This document shows, piece by piece, positions 12,687 to 23,809 of a stretch of DNA of 64,000 nucleotides; position 1 is the first letter of the stretch, and every line of letters starts with the position of its first letter. Below the pieces are notes generated by a model. That model was given only the letters and a program-made list of their open reading frames with translations. It was not told where the DNA came from and did no database searches. This DNA is from Oxytricha trifallax (lineage: Eukaryota > Ciliophora > Spirotrichea > Sporadotrichida > Oxytrichidae), in the NCBI GenBank assembly GCA_000711775.1, contig ARYC01001244.1, positions 1 to 64,000 of the forward strand, read 5' to 3'. The position numbers and the translations under genes are program-made.

Positions 12687-12737
12687 TTTAATAAGTTAAT
12701 TAATTTTCTTAAAGGAATTAAATTTAATAAATGTCAC

Positions 12738-12955
12738 TTTCTTGGAGAAGTCGGGATAACGCGGAGATTGCATTTCTGACGAAACCTATTTATTAATTCC
12801 TTGATAAGACTCTTTTATCCCATAGTCTTTCGTTGGTATTAAGAAAATTCGTTTGTGTCTTCTTCAATGAACTGTGGTTTTTTAAACCTAAGAACTAGTT
12901 ACCGATTAACCTTCTTTAGGTTGATGTGTCGGGTAGGTTCTTTTTCTTACAGTTC
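12738..12955 (-). pseudogene. coding-like fragment, unrecognised
   Basis: An uninterrupted minus-strand frame ends in TGA and reads LRFKKPQFIEEDTNEFSQYQ, then RKTMGQKSLIKELINRFRQK and CNLRVIPTSPRK. It has higher GC than the DNA around it. It lies immediately outside the TBE-like element; the fragment at 8130-8665 lies outside the other end on the same strand. No family was recognised. To its right (12990-13500) I see nothing but AT-rich DNA. Confidence 0.35.
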
Positions 12956-13510
12956 TAATTTTTATATTTTTATTTAATTTATAATAAATAATAAAACAAA
13001 AATGAATAAGATTTAAGACTACTAGCATGAATTAAAAAAAGATTGAGAGTCTACACAAGTATAAAAGCTTTGAATTTTACGTTTTCAAAATTGATTCGTT
13101 AACAGAGCTATATATAGTCCAGCTTGCTAGCTCAAATTCTTGGAATATTCTGAAATTCTTCTCGATAAAATAAAAAGATTCAAATTAAACAAAGAATTGA
13201 ATTATAGGCATGAAAAATCACTCCGGAGTCTAGAAAATTTATCCAACTTTATAGCAATGCATCAAAAATAAAAATTAAATTTAAATCTAAATAATATAGA
13301 TGAGATTTAATTTTAAATATAAATTATGACAGAATCTTCGCTAAATTGTTTTTATTGTTGATAAAGTATAAAGGGTTTTAAAGTTAATTCCATAATAATT
13401 GATTATAGTATAAACTGAGGAATATATTCAATTTATTGATTTGTTTGTAATTTCTGTCTTAGTCATTATTTAAAACGTTATAGATATTACTTTGTAATTA
13501 ATAATCAATA

Positions 13511-13925
13511 TTGTAGGAATACATTTGAATTTGGGAAATTAATTTAAATTATATTAATTATTAATTAAATTATTGGCAGTTAAAGTTGGCCAATTTGAAC
13601 GATCTTGAGCTCATTCGATACATAATTCAAAATTAGCTGGACTTTATTATTGGCGGTACTATTTTATCGCATCCCTGGAGCGAGATAACTTGAGTTTAAT
13701 GTGAGGGTATAATTTAATGAATTTAGAGGTGTTTAATTAAACTCAAGTTATCTCGCTTCAGGGATGCGATAAAATAGTACCGCCAATAATAAAGTCCAGC
13801 TAATTTTGAATTCCATATCGACTGAGCCCAAGATCGTTCAAATTGGCCAACTTTAACTTCCAATAATTTAATTAATAATTAATATAATTTATTTTAATTT
13901 CACAAATTCGAATGTATTCTTACAA
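13511..13925. mobile_element. foldback MITE family 1, copy 1
   Basis: A 415-bp palindrome bounded by TA on each side. The ends read TTGTAGGAATACATTTGAAT and the complement of TTGTAAGAATACATTCGAA. Arms of about 187 bp include GGCAGTTAAAGTTGGCCAAT, ATTAGCTGGACTTTATTATT, GGCGGTACTATTTTATCGCA and GCGAGATAACTTGAGTTTAA; the loop is about 40 bp. There is no gene. TA target duplication and long terminal inverted repeats suggest a non-autonomous Tc1/mariner-type element. Sister copies are at 32966 and 55369. Confidence 0.9.
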
Positions 13926-13929
13926 TAAC

Positions 13930-15370
13930 CTTTGTCAAATTTATAATGTTGATGGCTAATTATACCAGAAATAATGCCAATTAATTATGAAAATTAATCA
14001 CTTATTTCAAAAAAGTACATATATAACAAACTCAAAGCCAAAGTTTAATCAGCACTCTATAGTCAAAGACAGCCAAAGAAATTTAAGAAAAAATCAATTA
14101 AAGGTCTTAAATACTCATATAGAAACGAATAATGACACAATAGAGATATCTATGGGTAATTAAATAAAAAATAGACTGAAAAATAACATAATAAAATTAA
14201 GCTATAACTTACTCATTAAGTTACTAATTTGATTAGTTTGATTGCGATACACCTATTGATTATTAAAGTATAAATAATTTTTAACAAAGTTACTAGTTGA
14301 GCACCTTTACCTCATGCGAAATAAGAATCTAGAGTGTGAGAACTTGTTACATGGGATAATCTCATGAAAGCATTGAAGCCTTCCTAAATGATTAATAGAG
14401 GATATTTACTTTCAATTTAGTCAAAATTTTAGTAAGTGTAATGTTTGATTCATTGTAATTAACCTTTTCCAACATCAATTTATTTTTAAAACAAACAAGA
14501 AATCCAGAAAGATCTCTAAATAGACCAATTAACTTTGAATATAAAGTCAGAAACTCAATATAAAATGGTTAAATCATAAGACAAGTTAGCTATATAAACT
14601 TGAACAAAAGTGTGATGATATAGATTTCTAATAAGAATTTTTAATGACTAAAATTCATGAGCAATCTTAAACAACTTCCACAACTAATAATATTAGTAAA
14701 CCTTCTATGTCTTTGAAGAATTTCAAGAAAGCTGAGAGATAATTAATTAAGATATAAAAAACGAGAAAAAATCTAGATATATAATTAGGAAAATTATTTA
14801 TCTCAATGAGCCATTATAGCTGAGTGCGCATATTATAAAATTAAAAGTTACAATGTTATTAAAAATTTCAAGGAGCATTATCTTAAACATAGATCAAAGA
14901 ATGCAATTAGATAAATCGTTGACAAAGTATTGAAAATTAAAAATTAATCACTTTTTAAAATTATATAAAAGAAGCTATATTTATAATAGACATAGATTCA
15001 TAATGAAAATCTTTTTGATTAAAAGTTATTAATAAGATAAATAAATTAAATTAAATCTTAAATAGGCTTAATTTCATGAAAAATATTGGCATAGAACATA
15101 AGAAGTTTGAAAAAGATATAGAAATAAAGACTTTTGTTTGTTTGGTTTATTAAAATGGGAAATTTTTTTTTAATGTTAATACTTGGGTTGTTATTTAGTT
15201 TGTTAGATATTTATTTTTATGATTTAAAGAGCTTAATAATAAAAATTGAGCTTATTCGAGCTAAAATTTTATCCTCTTTTTTTCAATATTAACATACATA
15301 TTTGTCTATTGATGTTTTAATATTACGTAAGGAAAAGAAATAATGAGTATTATAAGGAATAACGAAAATA
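13930..15370. other. AT-rich stretch, no gene seen
   Basis: No coding-like island, repeat or recognisable motif was found between the foldback element and the alpha-amylase remnant. Confidence 0.4.
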
Positions 15371-15374
15371 CGAC

Positions 15375-17289
15375 TCATTAAACCTTCTTAATACTCACTC
15401 TTTCGAAGAAGCCCTAATCATTGGCTTGTTATTAATGAACTTTTTTTAGAACGAAGATCTAAGTCTCACCGTTTTTAAGTAAATAATAAGGTTACCTTCT
15501 TAACAATCGTATAGTCATTTTAGCGAAGAAAATGTTGCAAATACTTAATCTTCACTGAAGCTAGAGTTGGAAACATCTCTATAAGTCACTAAGTTCAATT
15601 AGTTTATAAGAGCAACGAAAAAGTCACTCTTACTTAAACCGTAGAATTGGTCATCTACAAACTTATCATTAAAGTAATGGCATAAAATTTTTAATGCTTT
15701 CTAGCGTTCAAGATTGTAAAAACAAATTTAAAGATTTCACTGTTTTGATCTAGGTTATTCCAGATAGCTTCTTTATTGTATTGAACTTATCCAAATGCAA
15801 CGCCTTACTTTGACTATAATAGAAGAGTAGAATACCTCTTGCAGTTTGAGTAAAAGTTAAAAGCATATTTGATATAACATTGATAACCTTGTGTGTAAGA
15901 ATCTAGTTCGTCACTTCAGTTCATCTATCGCTGATACTTCTAAGCGATTTTCTATATACGAAGGAATTCGTGATTGAATAGTTCATCGAGTTAAATTATT
16001 TAAAATTTCCAAAAATTATTCTATAATCAAGAATTTATACAAGCTATTTTAGTCATAAAAACTTTTAAATATATTAATATGACAAGTATCTCAAAATCAT
16101 TGAATTATTTTGAGATACCTGCCAAATAAATCAATTAAATTTCTCACCAAAGCATTAAGTCAATAAATGAAATATAGCTTTAAAAATTTGAAAGTTCATA
16201 TTAATTATTACTTTGATAAATGATCATAACATTGGCACTATAAATAAATTATGAATCTTATAGCTATTATCAATTAAATATTTAATTTTAATTATAAATT
16301 TTATAATTAGATTTATAAATGAACTTTCAATTTTAAAAAACTATATTTAATTTATATTAACTTAGCAGCAACTTTATTTTTTACTAGATTTATTTGCAAA
16401 TATCTCGAAATTTAATTGATTTTGAGATACGTGTCATTTTAATATATTTAAAAGTTATTAAGAATAAAAAAGCGTGTATAAATTCTTGATTAATAAATAA
16501 TTTTTTGGAAATTGTAAATAATTTAATTCATTTGATAGTTAAAGAGAGGACAAATATTATTTAGTAATCACCAAAGTAGCCAGAAACCATTGAAGCATTT
16601 CCCAATTTGGAAAACGTCTGAAACTTGTCCGAATTTTCTCCAGAAATCCTCTAAACCTCTGGGATGGTATCGATTCCGATATCATTAAAATCGTAATTTT
16701 AGACATAATTTTTAATCCAATCTTTAAGTTGTTGTCTTTCCCAACCATATTCTTGTTTCATCTCTATTAGACATAAAATCTGCAAATCTCAACTTGCCTA
16801 TAGTTTCCTAGTCATTAATATTTTAGTTATCATGATAAAGTTATGTTTAGTTAAATGGTAGGATTGAAGAAAAGTCAAAGCCAACTGGACCAACATTATT
16901 TGCGACGGCATTTACCTTAACCCAAATATCAATATTATGGGCAGCCTTCATAAGTTAATAGAGACAAACCTAACCCTCGGAGTGGTCATTAATTTTATTC
17001 AAGTTTCTAGCTAGTAACCGTGAAATCCATTGTCTGTGTTTTCGACAACTGAAGTGATCCAAATTGTGACGAATCCCATGTTCTTAATGTATTAAAATAC
17101 CATCGAAGTCACAACTACAATAGTAATGTTAAAAGCCTAAATTACAAATTAGATTTAACTCTGCTGCCTTTAGCGAATCTATCAGTAAAAAATAGATTAA
17201 CACTCTTCTTTCAAGCAATTAGAATCAGCTGATAAGGCTCAGATTAATAAGAGAGTACTTTGAAGTGCGATTGATACAAGCTTTCTCAT
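15375..17289 (-). pseudogene. decayed secreted alpha-amylase (GH13)
   Basis: The start at 17289 gives a signal peptide (MRKLVSIALQSTLLLI). Then come a TDRFAKGS-type segment, GFVTIWITSVVENTDNGFHG, NAVANNVGPVGFDFSSILPF (normally DVVANHVGP) and DIGIDTIPEV, which holds the nucleophile Asp. VFQIGKCFNG follows, where the catalytic Glu of GE-x-FNG is now Lys. The C-terminal half (15375-15930) has SKQGVAFG, YNKEAIWNNLDQNSEIFKFV, DDQFYGLSKSDFFVALINQL and LLKNGETQIFV. The NHDN segment between the halves is missing. At least four frame changes and several TGAs occur within GC-rich DNA, so this is a dead gene copy, not just an IES-split one. A foldback element lies between the halves. Confidence 0.85.
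15991..16526. mobile_element. foldback element family 2, copy 1
   Basis: A 536-bp imperfect palindrome splits the alpha-amylase remnant. The outer arms begin TTAAATTATTTAAAATTTCC and are mirrored at 16507-16526. Each arm also contains its own small hairpin, TATCTCAAAAT...ATTTTGAGATA and TATCTCGAAAT...ATTTTGAGATA. The arms have diverged from each other, so it is older than family 1. There is no coding content. Copy 2 is at 38671. Confidence 0.75.
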
Positions 17290-17381
17290 AAATTTATATT
17301 AGATTTAAAATTAATATAATAAATATTTTTGGATACTCATTACTTAAGGGAGGAAGTTAAATATATAAAGCGCTACATAAT

Positions 17382-17518
17382 CAAACCCCAAAACCCTTTC
17401 AGTAGTTTGATTGAGTTTTTGATTGATAAAAGTAGACTATTAGTGCATACTTTATTAAGGTTTTAATAGGGTTTATGTAGGGGTTTAATGTTTAAATATT
17501 AGTATTTTAAGTGAGTAT
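17382..17518. repeat. left terminal inverted repeat of TBE copy B
   Basis: The repeat starts with telomeric repeat, followed by CTTTCAGTAGTTTGATTGAG, and is mirrored at 22374-22510 and in copies A and C. In Oxytricha, telomere-like tips are the hallmark of TBE and bind the question of its mobility to telomere biology. The transposase start codon lies directly at its inner edge. Confidence 0.93.
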
Positions 17519-18568
17519 ATGCGAGATTTGGGGTCAGTTTATGACAGTGAGTATATAGATTTATTGTTTAAGTTGCGATATGGATGTGATGAATATAGTG
17601 AATAACTCAAGCCTGTTCTGAATTATACGTCTATAGCAAGGCTACTCCATAAATCTCCAGCAACTGTGAGGTCTCACTGTCTATTAGCATTGAATTTAAA
17701 GAGATAGCATCTTAAGTCTAAGCCTAAGAGACCCTTAAAATTTTAGCAGCATCATATTGACTATCTTATTAATGATAAGACTCTTAAATACTGGGCTCAC
17801 TTCTCTCTGGCCTAGAGAGCTGTGATGTTTCATCGCCAATTTCCTGAGCTCCACATCTCTGCTTAATCTATAGCAAACATATATAAAAAGAATGGAATAT
17901 CTTACAAGACAGTCAATAGCATTAAGAGAGTGATTGACTTTAATGTTCCATTTTATAAGGATAATTCAAATTACATAATCGACTAAATGCAGAGGTCTTA
18001 AGAGCATAATATAAAGTTCATACACGCTGATGAAGCTGTATTTACATTCAATACATTTATATCAAGGTCTTGGTACAAGAGGTATAGTAATATAGAAGTT
18101 TATGACTAAAAGGTTAAGATATAAACTCATGCAATCATTGGTGGAATCAGTGAAGATAGTGGCCTAGAGACTTATGTTATCCACCCTCGCTCTATAAAGA
18201 CTGAATAATATATTAAGTTCTTACAATAACTCAGAGACAAATACGCTGACTAAGAGATTACTCTGTTCGTTGATAACTTATCAGTTCATAAAACTAAAGA
18301 CTCAAGGAAGGAATATGAAAGGCTAAGCATAACACCTGTATTTAATGTTCCTTACAGCCCTTAGTTCAATGGAATTGAATTATATTGGGGGTTATTGAAA
18401 GGTCATTATAAGAAATTGCTGGTCTACCACCTGATGAATGATTTAAAGATAGATACAGTAGATTTTATTAAGAGTGCTCCTAAGAGAGTCAGCGATGAGA
18501 AAGCTAAAGTATGCGCAAGAGAAGGGAGATTTTGTGTATATAAATAAGTTTTAGATTTAAATGAATGA
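17519..18568 (+). CDS. TBE 42-kDa DDE transposase, intact
   Basis: This is an unbroken frame of 349 residues from MRDLGS to TGA, using many TAA/TAG as Gln. The catalytic triad is Asp171 (HADEAVF), Asp252 (FVDNLSVHK) and Glu287 (NGIELYWGLL); the last two are 34 residues apart, so it is a DD34E enzyme of the IS630/Tc1/mariner superfamily. Length matches the known TBE 42-kDa transposase. The N-terminal ~130 residues, with LKPVLNYTSIARLL, probably form the helix-turn-helix DNA-binding part. The product would act in the nucleus on TBE ends; TBE transposases of Oxytricha are implicated in programmed DNA elimination. It is the only TBE transposase in the window that looks functional. Confidence 0.95.
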
Positions 18569-18574
18569 ATAAGT

Positions 18575-20340
18575 TCACATATTAAATTTGCACGTAAAGG
18601 GATTTGGCTTCTCTTTCTTTTCTTCCTCTTAGGGCTTGCTTGGCCAATGTTTCTTCTCTTAGTGCCAGCTCCTGCATCTATGTTCATCTCTTCTGGCTTT
18701 AATAAATCTTTGAAGAGCCTCTTACTCAATTCATGTTTTACTCGAGACTTTCTCTCTCTGTTTAATTTGCTGCGCTCTTTCATCAAGTATATAGCAGTAC
18801 CAGGTTTTTCTATAAAGTTAGAAGACTAAGCTTACTTGAGATGAAAGGATGCTTTTAAAGTTCCTACAGCCAGGTATCACTTATTTTAATACCTTGCTTC
18901 TCTTTTTCTTAGGAGAGATGCTGTATCGTTTCTTGTGAGCTTCTTAAATAACTTCATTTAAGTACTCAGGTTTCAGAGTTGCAAGAACACCAAAGAAGAA
19001 GTTTCTCTCTGGCAACTTATTAGAGAGCTGTAGCTTTGATGGAAGGTAGAGAGCTACGTCCGGAGCACTCATAGCATCGTCATATAGGTTTGTCACTGAT
19101 ATTTCAGGGTAGTTAGGTATCTCTATCATCCTAATTTCATTAGACTTAAAAGCTTTTTTCTCTTCACTCAGTAGGCTTTTAAGAATGAGATTTTAGTTCC
19201 CTCCTAAGTCGGCAAGAACAATCCAACTAAGGTAGAATTTATGAATTAATAAGCGATATACTTAATTAATACAGATATACAAGACTTTAGTGGCAAAGTA
19301 TCATACAAGAAGATAGTCTAGAACTGAAAGGGAATACAAAAAGATAAAAAATCTCTCTACTTTTTGTTAAATATTCTCTAAAATTCATTATTTGTAGTTT
19401 GGTTAATCACTGAAGTTTATGCACAAGAATCAATACTACTTATTCCTATAATTAAGCTGTCAATAAATCTCGAGTTGATAAGACTGCTACTGGATTTGCA
19501 TATTTTACAGATTATCTTTCAGTTCACAGCTAGAGAGGTTTGCGCAGAGAGTAGATTTTGTAATTGCTGAAATCAGTATATTTAGGAAAACTAAATTACT
19601 AACTTTTAATTTATTAAATATAATTTAGCAGTTATAAATTAAAATTAATTAGAGACATTTAAACATTTTCATTTTTAATGTAAAAAGTCAAAAGTTTAAT
19701 AGAAAATTATTTCTCTAAAGAGAATTTTTAATTACAAAGTCAAAATTATTTTTTAAGTTAACTTAATTATCCTTATAAAAATCTAATTAATTTTAATTTA
19801 TAACTGCTAAATTATATTTAATAAATTAAAAGTTAGTAATTTAGTTTTCCTAAATATACTGATTTCAGCAATTACAAAATCTACTCTCTGCGCAAACCTC
19901 TCTAGCTGTGAACTGAAAGATAATCTGTAAATATGCAAATCCAGTAGCAGTCTTATCAACTCGAGATTTATTGACAGCTTAATTATAGGAATAAGTAGTA
20001 TTGATTCTTGTGCATAAACTTCAGTGATTAACCAAACTACAAATAATGAATTTTAGAGAATATTTAACAAAAAGTAGAGAGATTTTTTATCTTTTTGTAT
20101 TCCCTTTCAGTTCTAGACTATCTTCTTGTATGATACTTTGCCACTAAAGTCTTGTATATCTGTATTAATTAAGTATATCGCTTATTAATTCATAAATTCT
20201 ACCTTTATATGGGATTTATTAATCTTACTTAAGAACTTACCTTGCTATACCAAATATATGTAGAAGTCCTCTTTACTTCGAAATTTTCCTATTAAATCTT
20301 GAGATTAAATTCTCTTCATTGCATCATTCATAGACTCCAT
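18575..20340 (-). pseudogene. TBE 22-kDa gene split by a palindromic insertion
   Basis: The start MESMNDAMKRIQSQDL at 20340 leads into IGKFRSKEDFYIYLVQQG. The gene is then cut by the palindrome at 19229-20205 and resumes with EIRMIEIPNYPE, KLPERNFFFGVLATLKPEYL and the basic tail NIDAGAGTKRRN. One missing base near 18645, compared with copies C and D, shifts the tail frame that would end at TGA (18575-18577). Its function in TBE is unknown. Its 3' end converges on the transposase gene with a gap of 6 bp, a spacing kept in copy D. Confidence 0.85.
19229..20205. mobile_element. ~1-kb palindromic insertion in TBE copy B
   Basis: Arms 19229-19652 and 19783-20205 are near-perfect inverted copies of each other. 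The outer ends are AAGGTAGAATTTATGAATTA, and a ~130-bp less regular centre lies between the arms. Copy C has no insertion at the matching place (about 41755), so it is a later insertion. There is no coding content that I can see in the arms. Near-identity of the arms argues for a recent event or ongoing arm correction. No second copy is present in the window, so the family is unknown. Confidence 0.88.
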
Positions 20341-20541
20341 CTTGCTTCTTTTTTCTAGAAATGTTAATGAAATTTTAAATTATGGATATCCATTCTAAGT
20401 TTATTAAAATCTTACTACTAAATAGGGATGACCTACTTACTGGAGGTCAACCTTGAAAAGATATACGGAGAAGCATTGAAAAACTTGCTCCAAGTTTCAC
20501 AGATTGATTTCCATTTTTATCAAACTTTCTCCATTAAATCG

Positions 20542-20729
20542 CTCCTAATAATATTTAATTATTTTAGGAGGTCCTCCAAATTAAGTTCAAACTTTATTAG
20601 GAGTAAAATTTTAAGGTTAAAACTTAATTAGGAGCATATTAAATTTAAAAATGTTAAATAACATTACCTCCAAATTATGTTCAAACTTGATTTGGAGGAC
20701 CTCCTAGAGAAACAAAACTTCATTAGGAG
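20542..20729. promoter_or_regulatory. repeat cluster in the divergent 22-kDa/57-kDa promoter, TBE B
   Basis: Direct and inverted copies of CTCCTAAT / ATTAGGAG, plus two long palindromic boxes TTAGGAGGTCCTCCAAATTA and TTTGGAGGACCTCCTA, lie between the two divergent genes. The same block is kept at 42088-42275 in copy C. Conservation in a decaying element family and central position suggest a binding site or shared promoter; that is inference. Confidence 0.6.
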
Positions 20730-20908
20730 TATTTTAATTTACTAAAATGTATAAATTCTCATAAAATATGTCAACTTACTGTCTTTTATGGTTAGTTCAT
20801 TTTTTTACCTCTCAGCAAAGAATCTACCAGAGTGTCTTATACTCTACTATATTAGTTTATCTGGGTAGATTTTATCATTATTATAATAAGATATATCAGA
20901 AAAATAAA

Positions 20909-22349
20909 ATGAGCGCAAACCTTTTGAGAAGAGCGGCATTACTTGGATCATGTCAATAAAAGTTATCATTCCAGCAACCAAGAAAAGTAGAGACCAGAGA
21001 CGCTTGTACTCAGTGGGAGTCTACTAATGACAACTTTGACCAGTCTAGCTTTGAGATTTAAATATAAGTTAAGTAGGAGGTTATCAAAGAAGCTTTGCAA
21101 ATTTAGGAGGAGGTTTAAGCAACCAGCCATAGAGCATTAATAAATACCAGCCAAAGTTGACTATTAATGCAAAGAATGCAATAAAGTTTTCCCTTACAAG
21201 TCAACTTATAAGAGACACTTGAGAGATATACACAACGATATGGCAATGTTATATCTCAAGAATTAAAAGAAAGATGGGAAGTATGTCTGTGAGTTCTGTG
21301 AGAATACATATTAACATACTAGAGACCTTAAAGTGCACTTCAAGAAAAAGCACAATTAAAGTTTTGTCTTTATTCATGAACCTACAGGGAATAGATTCCT
21401 CTAAAAGAGAAGATCAAGACCCAGTCTCTTAGAGTTGAAGTCTAGAAGTAAGTTAAAATGAAGAAAGCAGTCAAGAACTTTCCAGTCTCTGAGATCAATA
21501 AATCATGGTTAAAATAGAGGACTTGAAGATTCCCATATTAAAAATTATTGACTTAGATTCTTGCCTAGAAAGCTTCCTCACTCTTGAAGATAAAGTAGAG
21601 AAGAGAGTCATTACTGATGACTAATATGCTTACAAGATATATCCATTCAATTACTGCCTTGCTGATGACAAGTTCCAAATGGAATTTGCAAATGAGTATT
21701 ATGCTCTTTAAAAGGCAAAGTTAAATGAGTGCAGGCATATCATCTAGCTTGATGCTATTTTACTTGGTAAAGATCATGTAGCCTTCAGACTTCCATTACT
21801 TGAAATGACTTACAGAGAATTCTTATCTGACAATAGATGTCAGAGATAAATTGGCTAGATAGTATAGCAGATAGTTGAGGGGATTGAAGAGCTTCACAAG
21901 CTAGGTTATGTTCATAGAGACTTAAAGCCAGAGAATATCATGTTGAACTTTCAGCCTCTTAGAGTTTATATTATAGACTTCAACAGAGCTCAAAGAGTGC
22001 AAGCCTCTGCATAAGGAAATGTATACGGCACTCCTGGATATTTCCCAGAGAGAGAGGATTGGAGAGATGGAGACACTTAATGGGATATCTGGGCTCTAGC
22101 AGTAATAATAATAGAGAGCGACATGCCAAGAAACGATTACTTTAGCTGCAGGGGTGAGAGAGATTCTAAGCAGAGAATCAAATAACATCTTGATAAAAAT
22201 AAATAAATGGAGGTCTCAGAGAACTTGCATACTCAACTATTATCAAGCCAAGCTAAGCGAATTAACAAAAAATAGAAACAATCAAACATCAACTTAGAAA
22301 GATAAAATTCAGAGAACTGCCACATGACTCTAAGCTTATGTTTGTGTGA
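20909..22349 (+). pseudogene. TBE 57-kDa zinc-finger/kinase gene, few breaks
   Basis: The gene starts MSANLLRRAALLGS. Two classic C2H2 fingers follow: CKECNKVFPYKSTYKRHLRD-IH and CEFCENTYQHTRDLKVHFKK-KH. The kinase part has AYKIYPF (possible ATP-site Lys), ELHKLGYVHRDLKPENIMLN (catalytic loop), IIDFNRAQ (DFG is DFN) and GTPGYFPERE. It ends KFRELPHDSKLMFV-TGA. About three frameshifts occur: before the fingers, after them, and near 22205. In TBE the protein may bind element DNA and phosphorylate a partner, but this is unproven. Confidence 0.88.
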
Positions 22350-22909
22350 AATATTTTAAAAACTCGCTTGTTATACTCACTTAAAATACTAATATTTAAA
22401 CATTAAACCCCTACATAAACCCTATTAAAACCCTAATAAATTATGCACTAATAGTCTACTTTTATCAATCAAAAACTCAATCAAACTACTGAAAGGGTTT
22501 TGGGGTTTTGAATCATACATACTCTTGGCACTCTAATTAATATAATTAAATATTTTATCACAAACTTCATCTAAGAATCAATCCCTTATACTAAAAACTG
22601 CTAGATTTTATTTATTAAATATAGAAATTATCAAATTAATAGTAATAATTTATTATGTATGAATTAACATTTGTAGTTGCTTTAATAATTATCAAAGCAT
22701 AAGCTTATCTTTTTTAATCCCCAGAGCTTTGTCCACTTTTTTAAATGATCCTGGCATAAATATTATCTTTAAGACTTATTTTGTGAATTATGCCTTATTT
22801 TGAAATATATGCATGTATGAAGTTATACCAAGTGGCACGAGACTAGTCTTTTCTTAATATTATTAAAATTAATCAACTTATAATAACTTATCATAATAAA
22901 TTAGCAAGT

Positions 22910-23490
22910 ATAGTTAAATGGTTTTTAGAATTTGTCTATTTGTATTTCTTCTCTACTTCCAGAGTTTTCTTATATATTTCTCTTTCTTCTCTAGGAATTC
23001 TAACTCTTAATTGCATTAAATGATCGTTTATGAATCAAAAACTCTGGTCCTCTTCTTTCATCTTATTTCTCACATCCTCGTCATAATGCTTAATTATCTT
23101 TTTCAATTTAACTTGGCTTTATTCTTCATTATGCCATCAAGAGATACTTCAAATTTTCGATGGTCTTATCGGGTAGTAAGTTTAATAGGTGGAGTCTTTT
23201 TGTTTGATCTTTTATAATTTAATGACCGAGGTAATATCTTGTAACTTTTAATTAAAATATCCCTAGCTTTCATGCTTTTATAACTTAATGGTTATACATC
23301 TTTTTTTCTCTCAATGATTCAATGGTATTTGGATTGTTGTCCTCCATGGGGCTCTTAAGTTAAAATATAAACTTTCTCTTTTCTTGGATTGCTTAGCTAA
23401 CACTCAACGTGTAGCCTTAAAGTATCTTAAAACTGTTAAAGAAATGTTTCTTTCTAATTATAGTGATTACATATGTAATTTGAGTTATGG
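22910..23490 (-). pseudogene. decayed coding region, unrecognised
   Basis: The minus strand reads KSPMEDNNPNTIESLREKKM, then IIKDQTKRLHLLNLLPDKTI, and in another frame KHYDEDVRNKMKEEDQSF and QLRVRIPREEREIYKKTLEV, a charged, probably helical tail. Frame changes and at least two TGAs interrupt it. The residue mix is unlike random AT-rich translation. No family was recognised. Confidence 0.35.
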
Positions 23491-23809
23491 GACATATATG
23501 AATTGAATGCTTTTTTAATTTTAAGTAGAGACATTAATTAGTCAAGATTTTGTTTATTAAGGTGTATTTAACTATTAGGAAGGCTGTTATTTGAACTTTC
23601 AAAAAAATCTCTTTTAGAATTTTAGAGTGAGTCAAGTATAGAGCCCCCTTACAATTAATTTTTAAAAGAAGACTTTATTCTTTTAAAATGAGCATAAAGT
23701 TATCGAAATCTTCTTTAAAGCTTTAAAGTCAGAATATATGTGGATTGGGATGGCCTCATATAAAATATATAATTAAGTCTTAATCTATAATAACTAATTT
23801 GAATTTAAT

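Larger units (their letters stand above)
8706..12724 (+). mobile_element. TBE-like three-gene transposon without telomeric ends
   Basis: Three genes lie in the exact TBE order and orientation: transposase rightward, 22-kDa-like gene leftward, 57-kDa zinc-finger/kinase-like gene rightward, with a hairpin in the divergent promoter. All three are clearly related to the TBE proteins but distant. No C4A4 telomeric repeat is found at either side. A weak imperfect inverted repeat (TTTAATTTCTTTCAAAAAT at 8707; TTTAATTCCTTTAAGAAAAT in complement, ending about 12722) would give about 4.0 kb, close to full-length TBE, but in such AT-rich DNA it is not certain. The genes carry about five breaks in all, so the copy is dead but not old. 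Confidence 0.75.
17382..22510 (+). mobile_element. TBE transposon copy B, complete
   Basis: The left tip CAAACCCCAAAACCC (17382) and right tip GGGTTTTGGGGTTTTG (22510) are C4A4 telomeric repeats. AAT flanks both sides (17379-17381 and 22511-22513), a target duplication of the ANT type. Terminal inverted repeats are about 135 bp. The three TBE genes are present: transposase rightward, 22-kDa leftward, 57-kDa rightward. At 5.1 kb it is longer than the usual 4.1 kb because a ~977-bp palindrome is inserted in the 22-kDa gene. It sits 92 bp upstream of the start of the alpha-amylase remnant. Confidence 0.96.

Noticed and set aside
17382-17396. C4A4 repeat read as a real telomere or chromosome end
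   Set aside because: It occurs at both tips of each TBE with inverted repeats and target duplications, so it is transposon sequence.
18424-18786. 120-residue minus-strand frame across the transposase/22-kDa junction
   Set aside because: Its first half is the frameshifted tail of the 22-kDa gene and its second half is antisense to the intact transposase; not a separate gene.
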